Below are positions 10,837-17,545 of a DNA stretch of 24,498 nt, piece by piece. The DNA is taken from the IMG/VR virus record IMGVR_UViG_3300042350_005441, positions 1 to 24,498 of that record, one strand, 5' to 3'. The first letter of the stretch is position 1. Each line of letters begins with the position of its first letter. The notes under the pieces were generated by a model. That model was given only the letters and a program-made list of their open reading frames with translations, was not told the DNA's origin and ran no database searches. Both the position numbers and the translations under genes were made by a program. This DNA comes from a virus.

Positions 10837-11433
10837 ATGATTCAACACACAATTTTTAGAGATTGTATTTGGGAAGACACATTGGATGGTTTAGATTATT
10901 CTGCACTGGTAGATAGAACTCATCAAATTAAAAATAATGAAAATATAAATACACAAAAAAGCAATCGTGGTGGTTGGCAGAGCTCTGGGATATTAGAAGA
11001 TGAGTCATTTAAAGAATGCTTTTCTTTAATCCAAAAAAAAATTAATGATGTAATTAAAGATTATGGGTTCCATCAAAATGTATCAGCTGATCTGAGTTAT
11101 GCTTGGGCTAATATTAATAATAAAGGTGATTACAACACAGGGCATCTTCATGCTCATTCAATGATATCTGGTGTTCTGTATTTGAAAGCGCATGGCGCAG
11201 ATCAAGGATTAATTGGCTTTGACTATGCTAGTAGTTCTGAAATTAAAGGATATCACTATCCATACGAAGCTATCAATGATTTTAATGACCTTAACTCCAA
11301 TACATTCTTTGCAGAGCCAATTACTGGAAGACTACTTCTGTTTCCTGGTTGGCAGAAACACTTTGTTTTGCCAAATAAAACAGATGAAGAAAGAGTTTCA
11401 ATCTCTTTTAATTCAATGCTTAAAAATAATTAA
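10837..11433 (+). CDS. 2OG/Fe(II) oxygenase 2, phage TIGR02466-like (198 aa)
   Basis: The N-terminus has 'SNRGGWQSSGIL' and the middle 'ADLSYAWANINNKGDYNTGHLHAHSMISGVLYL'-type order (positions 84-116), then 'GRLLLFPGWQKHFVLPN' (164-180) and 'ERVSISFN' (185-192). H103/H105/H107 in the H-x-H-x-H cluster with H175 can supply iron ligands, and R186 the 2-oxoglutarate contact. This pattern (H-x-H, S-G-V-x-Y-L, H-x-V-x-P-N, R-x-S-I-S-F-N) is that of the phage family I know as TIGR02466. It is unlike oxygenases 1 and 3. Substrate unknown. It has its own leaderless start, and its 3' end overlaps the convergent oxygenase 3 gene by 14 bp. Confidence 0.85.
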   Translation: MIQHTIFRDCIWEDTLDGLDYSALVDRTHQIKNNENINTQKSNRGGWQSSGILEDESFKECFSLIQKKINDVIKDYGFHQNVSADLSYAWANINNKGDYNTGHLHAHSMISGVLYLKAHGADQGLIGFDYASSSEIKGYHYPYEAINDFNDLNSNTFFAEPITGRLLLFPGWQKHFVLPNKTDEERVSISFNSMLKNN

Positions 11434-11998
11434 TATTCAAAGTAATTCTTGAATCAGTCACTCCAGGGTGTGAGGATGAGTGATACTGATTTGCGTCAAA
11501 AATAATAGCATCGCCTTGACTTGCTTTATTAATATTTTGTGTATTTAAAAACACATCTTTATCATCTGTGTGTTTTTTATCGTACACAACTGTTGGACCA
11601 TCTGAGTCATGAACATAGTAAACAAGTGCTTTAATATTGTCATTTGTATAATCAATATGAGGTCTTTCCACAACGGGTTTATCAGATATTGATGTATGAA
11701 GTCTTAACGCAGCTCTGACCAAAGTAAATGGTCTATCTATGTGTAAAGCAATTGCGTTTAAAACAGGTATGAACAATTCAAAAAATTCAGATGTAGGTTT
11801 TGCATCGTAATACAAGATATGAGAAAACGCATAACTGGTTTGATAATTTAAATTTTTTATAATGAAATTTTTTTCATCAACACTTGGTGCCGATGCAATT
11901 CTAGAATTGTAACACCAAGGAAAATCCATTGACTCAGTAACATTTTTAATTTTTAACTGTTGCTCAATTGGTATTAAATTATTAACAATATCAATCAT
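11420..11998 (-). CDS. 2OG/Fe(II)-dependent oxygenase 3 (192 aa)
   Basis: Iron ligands are H114 and D116 ('RPHIDY') and H173 ('QYHSSSHPG'); R184 ('SRITLNIN') is the likely 2-oxoglutarate residue. The strings 'ALVYYVHDSDGPTVVYD' and 'GDAIIFDANQYHSS' align with 'VLLYYINDSDGPTYFFN' and 'GRAIIFDGSNIHAA' of oxygenase 1, so the two are paralogues. It lies 5 nt downstream of the FkbM-type methyltransferase gene, and both may modify the same target. Its 3' end overlaps oxygenase 2 in the convergent direction. Confidence 0.88.
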   Translation of the reverse strand: MIDIVNNLIPIEQQLKIKNVTESMDFPWCYNSRIASAPSVDEKNFIIKNLNYQTSYAFSHILYYDAKPTSEFFELFIPVLNAIALHIDRPFTLVRAALRLHTSISDKPVVERPHIDYTNDNIKALVYYVHDSDGPTVVYDKKHTDDKDVFLNTQNINKASQGDAIIFDANQYHSSSHPGVTDSRITLNINYF

Positions 11999-12003
11999 GA
12001 CTT

Positions 12004-12600
12004 CTACACTATCAATTTACTTGATAAAGCATACTTTACAATACCATAGTCTGGATGAGCAATATCTGCATCTATTAAAGTGTAGTCATACAGTATATTA
12101 TCAATTCTTCTTCTGTTATATGCTGAGTGATATTCAATCAAATAAACATCTGGTTTGATAACCATGTTTTCTAGTATCTCAATCTCAGCACCTTCGGTAT
12201 CAATTTTCACAATGTTTGCTTTTGGCAGCAAGCTTGCTGCTATAACAGAAACATCTTCGCCTTCTTCAATCTGCTCAGCGCCGTGTTGAAAACTGCACTC
12301 ACCAACATTATGAGCTCCATAATACATTCTTCTTTGTTCTGTTTTTGAACCTATTGCAAGATTCATAACCATGATATTTTCAAGATCTTTTGTGTTTGTT
12401 TTTAAATACTCAAAATTTTTTTTAATTGGTTCATATGAATAGATTTTTGAATTAACCCAACGCTTTTTAGCCCATAAACAAAAACCACCAACATTACCAC
12501 CGATATCTAGAATTACTGGATTTGGATTTTCATATGGAACATCATATTCACCATCAAATATTTTTTGAATATGCTTAGCCATATTGTCTGGAATTTGCAT
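12004..12600 (-). CDS. FkbM-family SAM-dependent methyltransferase (198 aa)
   Basis: I take ATG 12600, which overlaps the previous stop as TGATG; a GTG one codon earlier is possible. AAGGG is upstream. Motif I is 'ILDIGGNVGGF' (about residues 30-40), followed by 'YSYEPIKKNFEYL', and the family-typical 'VKIDTEGAEIEIL' (131-143). FkbM methyltransferases usually O-methylate hydroxyls on sugars or macrolides. Here, with a GT4 glycosyltransferase and oxygenases nearby, modification of a surface glycan or phage glycoprotein is plausible but unproven. It is part of the minus-strand run 14663-11420. Confidence 0.9.
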   Translation of the reverse strand: MQIPDNMAKHIQKIFDGEYDVPYENPNPVILDIGGNVGGFCLWAKKRWVNSKIYSYEPIKKNFEYLKTNTKDLENIMVMNLAIGSKTEQRRMYYGAHNVGECSFQHGAEQIEEGEDVSVIAASLLPKANIVKIDTEGAEIEILENMVIKPDVYLIEYHSAYNRRRIDNILYDYTLIDADIAHPDYGIVKYALSSKLIV

Positions 12601-13091
12601 CACTTCTTACCCTTCACCTGTTTTTTCACCACTTTCTTCACAATTTTTTTCTGAACTCTCGGCTTAGGCATATCAGGAACTGGCATCCACTTACCCATTG
12701 ATTCAGCAAGACTGTCAATAATTCTTTCACACTCGTAATCAATCAAAGATGTCACCATTTTATGGACAGCCTTACTTTTCTGGTCATCTGAATCTGGTTT
12801 TAGCATTTCATTAACAGCTTCTTCAATTACTGCCATATGACAATGTAGTAACTCATGAACGATTGTTGCACGAACATCTTCTGGTGTATCTTTCCTGAAG
12901 TCTTTGTGTAAATACATTTTTGCAAGATGTTGACCATGAACAACCTCTGTTTCTCCAAGTGCATCTGGGCTGCAAGGCTTTGCTTGCACAAGAATTGTCC
13001 AGTGAGATAACCCCATCATATTCTTAAGCTTGTTTACATAGCGAATAACCCAGGCATCCATCTCTTCAACTTTCGCAGGCTGTCTTGCCAT
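12600..13091 (-). CDS. HELLH zinc metalloprotease-like protein (163 aa)
   Basis: The start is ATG 13091, one nucleotide after the previous stop; the frame extends to 13256 but that part overlaps the upstream gene. The motif 'TIVHELLHCHM' places H79, E80 and H83, and E120 in 'IDYECERIID' could be the third zinc ligand (gluzincin layout). The N-terminal 60 residues include 'MDAWVIRYVNKLKNMMGLSHW'. A Lys-rich tail (about 145-163) resembles nucleic-acid- or scaffold-binding arms. Many phages carry such short SprT/ImmA-like or 'putative metallopeptidase' genes; the function is generally unknown. Confidence 0.78.
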   Translation of the reverse strand: MARQPAKVEEMDAWVIRYVNKLKNMMGLSHWTILVQAKPCSPDALGETEVVHGQHLAKMYLHKDFRKDTPEDVRATIVHELLHCHMAVIEEAVNEMLKPDSDDQKSKAVHKMVTSLIDYECERIIDSLAESMGKWMPVPDMPKPRVQKKIVKKVVKKQVKGKK

Positions 13092-13092
13092 T

Positions 13093-13353
13093 TTATATAC
13101 CACAGTTGTCCTGTACAGCTTTTCTTTCTTCATCATCTGCAAATAGGCGAACAGCGTAGATACATGGATCCCCGCCCTCTTCCCACTCCACATCCTCATC
13201 ATGCGTGGTTGGAACACCATCATGTGTTGAACACACTGGTCTACTGATCCAGCCATTATCTATTCCAGTAGTAATCCATTGCTCAAAATTTACTTCCATT
13301 GTTCCAAAAAATGGATTAAAATTTTTTTCTGGGTCATTAAAATTATCTGTCAT
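13093..13353 (-). CDS. hypothetical phage protein (86 aa)
   Basis: GGAGG lies 5 nt before ATG 13353. The product starts 'MTDNFNDPEKNFNPFFG' and has 'EEGGDPCIYAVRLFADDEER' near residues 58-77 and two or three Cys. It is acidic and soluble. It overlaps the upstream membrane-protein gene by 11 nt and abuts the metalloprotease gene. Not recognised. Confidence 0.72.
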   Translation of the reverse strand: MTDNFNDPEKNFNPFFGTMEVNFEQWITTGIDNGWISRPVCSTHDGVPTTHDEDVEWEEGGDPCIYAVRLFADDEERKAVQDNCGI

Positions 13354-13567
13354 TTTTCCTCCATACAAAAGCGTTTCTTAAATAAACAATACTATATGCA
13401 AATGATCCAAGTATGAAACCATATTGCTTTGTGATTACTGCGTAGTATGTCCAGCAACACTCTACACAGATCATCCACAGGAAAGCTTCCCATTTTTTCT
13501 TACCAATGAAAAACATCCCTACAATTCCCATAGCTGCTAACAACCATGACCACGCCTGATTACTCAC
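13343..13567 (-). CDS. small multi-pass membrane protein (74 aa)
   Basis: I choose GTG 13567 because it forms a GTGA overlap with the previous stop; the longer reading from 13606 would overlap 43 nt. The protein begins 'SNQAWSWLLAAMGIVGMFFIGKKKW' and has three hydrophobic segments (about 4-20, 25-42 and 46-65). It resembles the short 'SNxxWSWxL...GxxGxxLxGxKKxWGW' membrane proteins of actinophages, sometimes annotated near PnuC-like transporters, but it is too short for a complete transporter. Likely a minor membrane protein. Confidence 0.65.
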   Translation of the reverse strand: MSNQAWSWLLAAMGIVGMFFIGKKKWEAFLWMICVECCWTYYAVITKQYGFILGSFAYSIVYLRNAFVWRKNDR

Positions 13568-14205
13568 GGAGTTTCCATTGGTAGAAGAAACTCTCCACGA
13601 ATCCACATCAATGCAATCGCAGCATAACCGCCAATATCAAGCAATGTGTCATAAACGCTTTCATCTGAGACTGCATTAGCAACTCCTTTTGGTTTTGATA
13701 AAAGATTTTCTAATCTTGCAACTTTATCATGCAATCTGATTGTCAAGCCATTAAGACCAAATCTTTCAATATTTTTTGGACCATAATCTTTTTGTTTTTT
13801 AATTAAAGTAGATATAAGCATTTCTTTATCTAAAGAGATACCATTTATCTTACAGTAATGCAAAGCGGCAGCACCAATCATTGACCACAGCCAGCTATGG
13901 TACTGCCGACAATACATTAACTTATCTTCATTGCTATCTTTGTAATAATGCGGATCACTTTCCCATGTCTTATTGTCAATGCACCAATCAATAATGTTTT
14001 TAATATTACTAATATGATCGCCTGACAAATTAATATTTAAATTATCCCAGTAGAAATTACTCATCCGTGATTTCCAAGAGGTACCACATTCAGTAGTCAT
14101 GCCAGTTATATCAAACCTGTCTACGAACCAAAACAAATCTTTTACGGCTTCTTCCGCACAGAATTCCCATGATTTCATATTTCGCACAACTACCAATTTT
14201 TCCAT
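13564..14205 (-). CDS. Nmad1/DUF1599-type (MazG-like) protein (213 aa)
   Basis: The C-terminal part (about residues 133-205) reads 'KKQKDYGPKNIERFGLNGLTIRLHDKVARLENLL', then 'SDESVYDTLLDIGGYAAIALMWI'. This is the signature of the MazG-like family known as nucleotide modification associated domain 1 (DUF1599), with E/D ligands for Mg such as those in 'DESVYDTLLD'. The 120-residue N-terminal extension is Trp/Tyr/His-rich and unrecognised ('HSWLWSMIGAAALHYCK' helix). Related proteins act on (deoxy)nucleotides in phage hypermodification or dNTP clean-up, but I cannot name the reaction here. No clear Shine-Dalgarno; it starts 3 nt after the upstream stop. Confidence 0.78.
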   Translation of the reverse strand: MEKLVVVRNMKSWEFCAEEAVKDLFWFVDRFDITGMTTECGTSWKSRMSNFYWDNLNINLSGDHISNIKNIIDWCIDNKTWESDPHYYKDSNEDKLMYCRQYHSWLWSMIGAAALHYCKINGISLDKEMLISTLIKKQKDYGPKNIERFGLNGLTIRLHDKVARLENLLSKPKGVANAVSDESVYDTLLDIGGYAAIALMWIRGEFLLPMETP

Positions 14206-14207
14206 AA

Positions 14208-14663
14208 TTAGCTATTTGCTCGCTCAACCTTTGGATCTACAATTTCAAAATGTCCACGCTTTACCTTCTTGAAGTAAGAACGATTTGCATTGTAGAAGTT
14301 GTAAAAAGTTGGAAGTGAGATTTCTACATCTGTTGCAAGCTGCACAGGTGTAATAACCTTACCAACATTTCCACTAAGGAAACTAACGATATTATCTTGC
14401 TTTGACTTTCTTCCACTCACTTGATTTACCACCTTTTCTTTGAACTTAAAAAGCTCAGCGTATGTTGAATATGATTTTTCATCAATGTTGTAATACTTGA
14501 TGGTCTTTGATGGAGACCAACCTTTATAATGACCGTAAATAACAGAAGCGGCTTCTCTGTGGTCTGAGACTGGGATCAAGCCAATAAGCTTGTCAAAAAT
14601 TACACTGAACTCTTTTGTTGCAGTAAATCCAGAATCTTCTTCGTTGATGTTTTCTTCTGACAT
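14208..14663 (-). CDS. winged-helix-like DNA-binding protein (151 aa)
   Basis: ATG 14663 has AGAGAAAGG 8 nt upstream; TGATAGTCT (14697-14689) is a plausible extended -10. The middle contains helical segments ('HREAASVIYGHYKGWSPSKTIKYYNIDEKS' in composition), and the C-terminal 50 residues, 'GKVITPVQLATDVEISLPTFYNFYNANRSYF' then 'KKVKRGHFEIV', look like a helix-turn-helix followed by a beta wing. It could be a regulator or a small terminase-like protein; nothing distinguishes these. It is the first gene of the minus-strand run to 11420. Confidence 0.68.
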   Translation of the reverse strand: MSEENINEEDSGFTATKEFSVIFDKLIGLIPVSDHREAASVIYGHYKGWSPSKTIKYYNIDEKSYSTYAELFKFKEKVVNQVSGRKSKQDNIVSFLSGNVGKVITPVQLATDVEISLPTFYNFYNANRSYFKKVKRGHFEIVDPKVERANS

Positions 14664-14744
14664 GTATAGCCTTTCTCTAGGTATGAAGAGACTATCATTT
14701 TTAGAAAACAAAATCAACGGGATAAATGATTATTTTAAAAATAA

Positions 14745-14809
14745 AAACGGGCATCCTCACACATTTATAATAACCTTTCGGAATACTATAAACCTGAAGA
14801 TGCCCGTTT
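14745..14809 (-). terminator. large hairpin terminator
   Basis: Arms AAACGGGCATC and GATGCCCGTTT are perfect over 11 bp and enclose 43 nt with a further CC-TTTC-GG mini-hairpin. On the minus strand the structure starts 4 nt after the stop of the holin-like gene and is followed by TTTTTATTTTT. The elaborate loop is larger than a normal terminator needs. Confidence 0.7.
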
Positions 14810-14813
14810 AAAT

Positions 14814-15056
14814 TTATTTTTTAGTTGATACTTTTTTAACAGCTTTAGTTGTTACTGGCTTTGTTTCTTGTTTTGGATTGTGTGATTCAATGTGTTTATC
14901 AAGTTTGTTTTCTACAACCTCAACATCATTATGAAGATCCATTAGTAAAGAAGCGACTACGCCATGATCGTTTTTGTTTTCCACTCTTCCTTTTTGTACC
15001 AAAGCTACCAGGATTCCCCCGACAGCAGCAATTAGAGCAACAGTTACGGCTTCCAT
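14814..15056 (-). CDS. holin-like / DUF2746-type membrane protein (80 aa)
   Basis: Begins 'MEAVTVALIAAVGGILVALVQKGRVENKNDHG': one N-terminal transmembrane helix (about residues 3-20), a polar linker, 'VVASLLMDLHNDVEVVENKLDKHIESH' as a coiled coil, and a Lys-rich tail. This order matches the small actinophage proteins of the DUF2746 type found near lysis genes. Lytic function is unproven, as no endolysin is visible in this window. ATG 15056 follows GAGGG closely; a TTG one codon earlier is also possible. Confidence 0.72.
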   Translation of the reverse strand: MEAVTVALIAAVGGILVALVQKGRVENKNDHGVVASLLMDLHNDVEVVENKLDKHIESHNPKQETKPVTTKAVKKVSTKK

Positions 15057-15068
15057 CAACCCTCACTA

Positions 15069-15449
15069 TTATGCAAGCAGAAAGCTTGCAATATCCTCTA
15101 CTGACATATCAAACTTACCAAACTCTTCTTCAAAAGAAGAGAGTGCCGTAACAAGATCGCTCTTCTTAACTGTTTTTGGGTCAAGAGGGACTTCTTTTGT
15201 GCCTGATGTCTTTCCAGCACCAGATGTTGGTGTTGATGCAGAACCAGCTGTTGGGACTGAACTTACCTTCTTTTCTGGATCAAGAGGAACTTCATTAATC
15301 ATTCCCTTGATAATATCAACTTGCGAATTATGCCATGCGGCAGCCTTAATGTGATCTTGCATTTGTTCTGCGGCAGTTTTTGCAGCAGTTTCGTGCCAAG
15401 ACTTCATTGAGTTGTGGTCAGAGACCATTTTCTTCATATTGTCTTTCAT
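15069..15449 (-). CDS. hypothetical phage protein with a duplicated EVPLDP motif (126 aa)
   Basis: AAGGAGAATAT precedes ATG 15449, and TGATATGCT (15489-15481) is an extended -10 that overlaps the previous gene's stop. The N-terminus is helical ('MSWHE'-like 'SMKSWHETAAKTAAEQMQDH'). The segment 'EVPLDPEKKV' near residue 52 is repeated as 'EVPLDPKTVKK' near residue 85 with an Ala/Ser/Thr/Gly-rich linker between. A C-terminal helical part ends 'SVEDIASFLLA'. Possibly a head-fibre, tail or scaffold accessory; I recognise no family. Confidence 0.72.
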   Translation of the reverse strand: MKDNMKKMVSDHNSMKSWHETAAKTAAEQMQDHIKAAAWHNSQVDIIKGMINEVPLDPEKKVSSVPTAGSASTPTSGAGKTSGTKEVPLDPKTVKKSDLVTALSSFEEEFGKFDMSVEDIASFLLA

Positions 15450-15486
15450 ATATTCTCCTTGTATTAAAGATATACTAACTAGCATA

Positions 15487-16317
15487 TCATAGTAAATTTT
15501 TTATAACCTCATCAGCAATGCTGATTCCGACATTTTTATCCATTTCTTCTTCCATGTCATCATCCCCTTCTGGAGTTACGACTCCATCTGGAATAATGGC
15601 AAATCTGCACATTCCTTCATCTTCAACTTTTTGGGCAATTATCATGCACACTCCATTTTTTTCATACAAAACGCAGTTTGCACACTTTACACCAATATCT
15701 TTAACATCATTTTCTTCTGCACTTTCATAGCCAGCCCAAATGCCAGTTTCGTCTTCATTAAACTTTCCAAATTTCCTGGCAATTGTTACTAAGGCATCAG
15801 CAAGAGCTGCCTCTTCTTCTGCAAGATCTTCAGCAATTTTTGAAATATCAAACGCTTTACTCACTGTTCTATAACCTCCACCTCTTTTTTTATACTCACG
15901 AACCAACCAAGCATTTGCATAGGCAGATGGGTAAACATCAAACTTAGCTTTCGCTTCAGCTTTAACCCTTGCATATAGCGCTGGGTTGGTTGGAACATTT
16001 CTTGTTGCTTTTTCTACATCTGTTGAAACATTAATTGGTTTCTTGTCCTCTCTAGTTTCAGTAGACTCAGCTCTTCGTTTTCTCTGCACTGCAGAACGAA
16101 TCTGCTCTGGTGTCATTCTTGCTGCTCTTGAGGCAGGGACACATTTTGGGTACTTACCAGACTCTGCGTCTGCACGACCACATGGCTCAAATCCACCACC
16201 AGCTTTTGGTCTTGAAATATCAACCCATTTTTCTTTAAACCATTCTTTCAATGATTTAATTGCGTATTCAATTTCCTCTTCTGACAGAGTATTTTCAGGG
16301 TTGTTATTTACTGACAT
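15487..16317 (-). CDS. multi-module Cys-rich phage protein, DUF5872-like (276 aa)
   Basis: Order of parts: residues 28-85, 'EKWVDISRPKAGGGFEPCGR...YPKCVPASRAARMTPEQ' and a K/R-rich tail, a module I recall from phages and large DNA viruses (DUF5872-like); residues 108-150, 'ALYARVKAEAKAKF' and 'YPSAYANAWLVREYKKRGGGY', usually found with it; a helical stretch 156-185; and a Cys4 site C212-x2-C215...C224...C237 ('VKCANCVLYEKNGVC', 'GMCRFAII'), likely zinc- or FeS-binding. Acidic C-terminus. A structural role (capsid or scaffold) is inferred from motif sharing with the protease frame at 22901. TGGTAAAAT ends 8 nt before the ATG, so the mRNA may be leaderless. Confidence 0.82.
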   Translation of the reverse strand: MSVNNNPENTLSEEEIEYAIKSLKEWFKEKWVDISRPKAGGGFEPCGRADAESGKYPKCVPASRAARMTPEQIRSAVQRKRRAESTETREDKKPINVSTDVEKATRNVPTNPALYARVKAEAKAKFDVYPSAYANAWLVREYKKRGGGYRTVSKAFDISKIAEDLAEEEAALADALVTIARKFGKFNEDETGIWAGYESAEENDVKDIGVKCANCVLYEKNGVCMIIAQKVEDEGMCRFAIIPDGVVTPEGDDDMEEEMDKNVGISIADEVIKNLL

Positions 16318-16336
16318 AATCTACAATTTTACCATG

Positions 16337-16624
16337 CTATTCATAAATGCTCACAACATCAGCCTGCTCCCAGCGCTGGACTGGGATTTGTACCCTCCAG
16401 AAGTAAGCGGCAGCATCTTCGGATGAGTATACGATTCTTGCATATGCTTTCTTAGCACCTTCGTCATAAACAGGGCATTTAGCATAAGAGCAAAAATAAA
16501 GAGCTTTATATTGATATCTATCTTCATGCCAATGCACTGCATTAACAACAACTAGATTTTTATTACAGTATGGACATGTTCTTGTCGGATACGGGAAGTC
16601 TTTAATTATCTGTCCCAAAATCAT
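16337..16624 (-). CDS. zinc-binding phage protein (95 aa)
   Basis: The start is ATG 16624, with GGAGAAG upstream; Met codons at 16639 and 16645 are alternatives. The N-terminus has 'TRTCPYCNKNLVVVNAVHWHED' and later 'YFCSYAKCPVYDEG', that is CxxC...HxH...C-x4-C, a treble-clef or zinc-ribbon pattern. The C-terminal third is 'YARIVYSSEDAAAYFWRVQIPVQRW'. Similar 'CPYC...K..CP.Y' proteins are frequent in phage genomes without assigned function. It overlaps the next upstream gene by 23 nt. Confidence 0.75.
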   Translation of the reverse strand: MILGQIIKDFPYPTRTCPYCNKNLVVVNAVHWHEDRYQYKALYFCSYAKCPVYDEGAKKAYARIVYSSEDAAAYFWRVQIPVQRWEQADVVSIYE

Positions 16625-16880
16625 ATCTATCTTCTCCATTTTCATTAAATATTTTTTTTCTTAAAATATATGTAATGATTTCATCAACTTTGTTTCTTGC
16701 TATTTCTATGCCATCCATCAAAGAGTTAAGTTCATCAATTGTCATTTCATATTTATCTTCTGGAGACATTATAACAAATGCTGGTACATAACTATCTTCA
16801 AAAGGCACAGCCTTAATTATAATCTGGAGAGACTCAATATCTTCTAGATTAATATCAGAGTTAAAACTAGTTATTCTCAT
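16602..16880 (-). CDS. hypothetical phage protein (92 aa)
   Basis: The ATG overlaps the previous stop as ATGA, so it is translationally coupled. The protein is acidic and mixed alpha/beta with 'VPAFVIMSPEDKYEMTIDELNSLMDGIEIARNKV' in the middle, a beta-strand/turn/helix that resembles small phage proteins around tail or regulatory loci. No cysteine. Not recognised. Confidence 0.72.
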   Translation of the reverse strand: MRITSFNSDINLEDIESLQIIIKAVPFEDSYVPAFVIMSPEDKYEMTIDELNSLMDGIEIARNKVDEIITYILRKKIFNENGEDRYDFGTDN

Positions 16881-17101
16881 TTACGCTTATTTCTATTAAC
16901 TGTATTTGGTGGAGGTAGTGTTTTAGCTTTATCGTTATTAGTTTTATCTAATGGTTTAGCAAACCTAATCCATTGGTAAATAAGCATAAGTATAATGCTT
17001 GTTTGAAAAGTAATGCTTTCATTAAGTAGCTTGTCCGCAGAGTATTTTACTCCAAGAGCGGATATAGTTAACCAGATTGCCCAGAATATAAAATTTGACA
17101 T
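16877..17101 (-). CDS. small membrane protein (74 aa)
   Basis: TGATATGCT (17116-17108) ends 6 nt before the ATG, so this first gene of the minus-strand operon is probably leaderless. Two hydrophobic segments (about residues 3-20 and 32-46) are followed by a basic tail ('NNDKAKTLPPPNTVNRNKRK' in character), giving a two-helix membrane protein. Its tail with PPP suggests a cytoplasmic extension. Function unknown. Confidence 0.72.
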   Translation of the reverse strand: MSNFIFWAIWLTISALGVKYSADKLLNESITFQTSIILMLIYQWIRFAKPLDKTNNDKAKTLPPPNTVNRNKRK

Positions 17102-17297
17102 GTAGAGAGCATATCAGAAAAATTAAAAAAAAATCATTTGCGCAAACTTTTTCTCAGAATTCATGATATGCTTCGCATGCGGGCATGCGGGTAAACCTAG
17201 CATACTAATATACTTATAAACTATATATACTTATATACTTGGTATACTAAGCATACGGACACTATGTTCCAAATGGAAAAGGTGATAAGGTAGAAGT
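17102..17297. promoter_or_regulatory. divergent promoter region
   Basis: Between the diverging genes at 17101 (minus) and 17298 (plus). The minus side has TGATATGCT. The plus side has TGGTATACT (17240-17248), identical to the ferredoxin promoter, with a start near 17255 and a 43-nt leader. Between them are TATACTTATA-type direct repeats (about 17208-17240), a GCATGCGGGCATGCGGG duplication (about 17176-17192) and other AT-rich words that may be regulator sites. Confidence 0.6.
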
Positions 17298-17537
17298 ATG
17301 CAGATCATTGCTATTGTTGAGTCGGATGATTATGGTCCTGCTGCAATTATTGACCCCGACCACATCAGTGTGGTCAAGTTTGACGACTTCTATCTTGCAG
17401 CAACTAGGTGTGTTTTTACTAACATGCCAATTAGTGTGGAAATATCTGAAGAAACAGCCAACGAGCTGATCCAAAAAGGTGTAAAATGTTTGTCTATGTC
17501 ATCAGACAAAACTGTTCTGGAGAATGAAAAAGAGTAA
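17298..17537 (+). CDS. hypothetical phage protein (79 aa)
   Basis: AAGGTAGAAGT precedes the ATG. The product begins 'MQIIAIVESDDYGPAAIIDPDHISVVKFDDFY' and includes 'ISVEISEETANELIQKGVKCLSM'. The beta-alpha layout with several Asp looks like a small regulatory or metal-binding fold but matches nothing I know. It sits 9 nt before the glycosyltransferase. Confidence 0.7.
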   Translation: MQIIAIVESDDYGPAAIIDPDHISVVKFDDFYLAATRCVFTNMPISVEISEETANELIQKGVKCLSMSSDKTVLENEKE

Positions 17538-17545
17538 CACCTTTA

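Noticed and set aside
14974-15354. 126-aa plus-strand frame opposite the holin-like and EVPLDP genes
   Set aside because: No ribosome site; it is a low-complexity shadow of two minus-strand genes with good starts.
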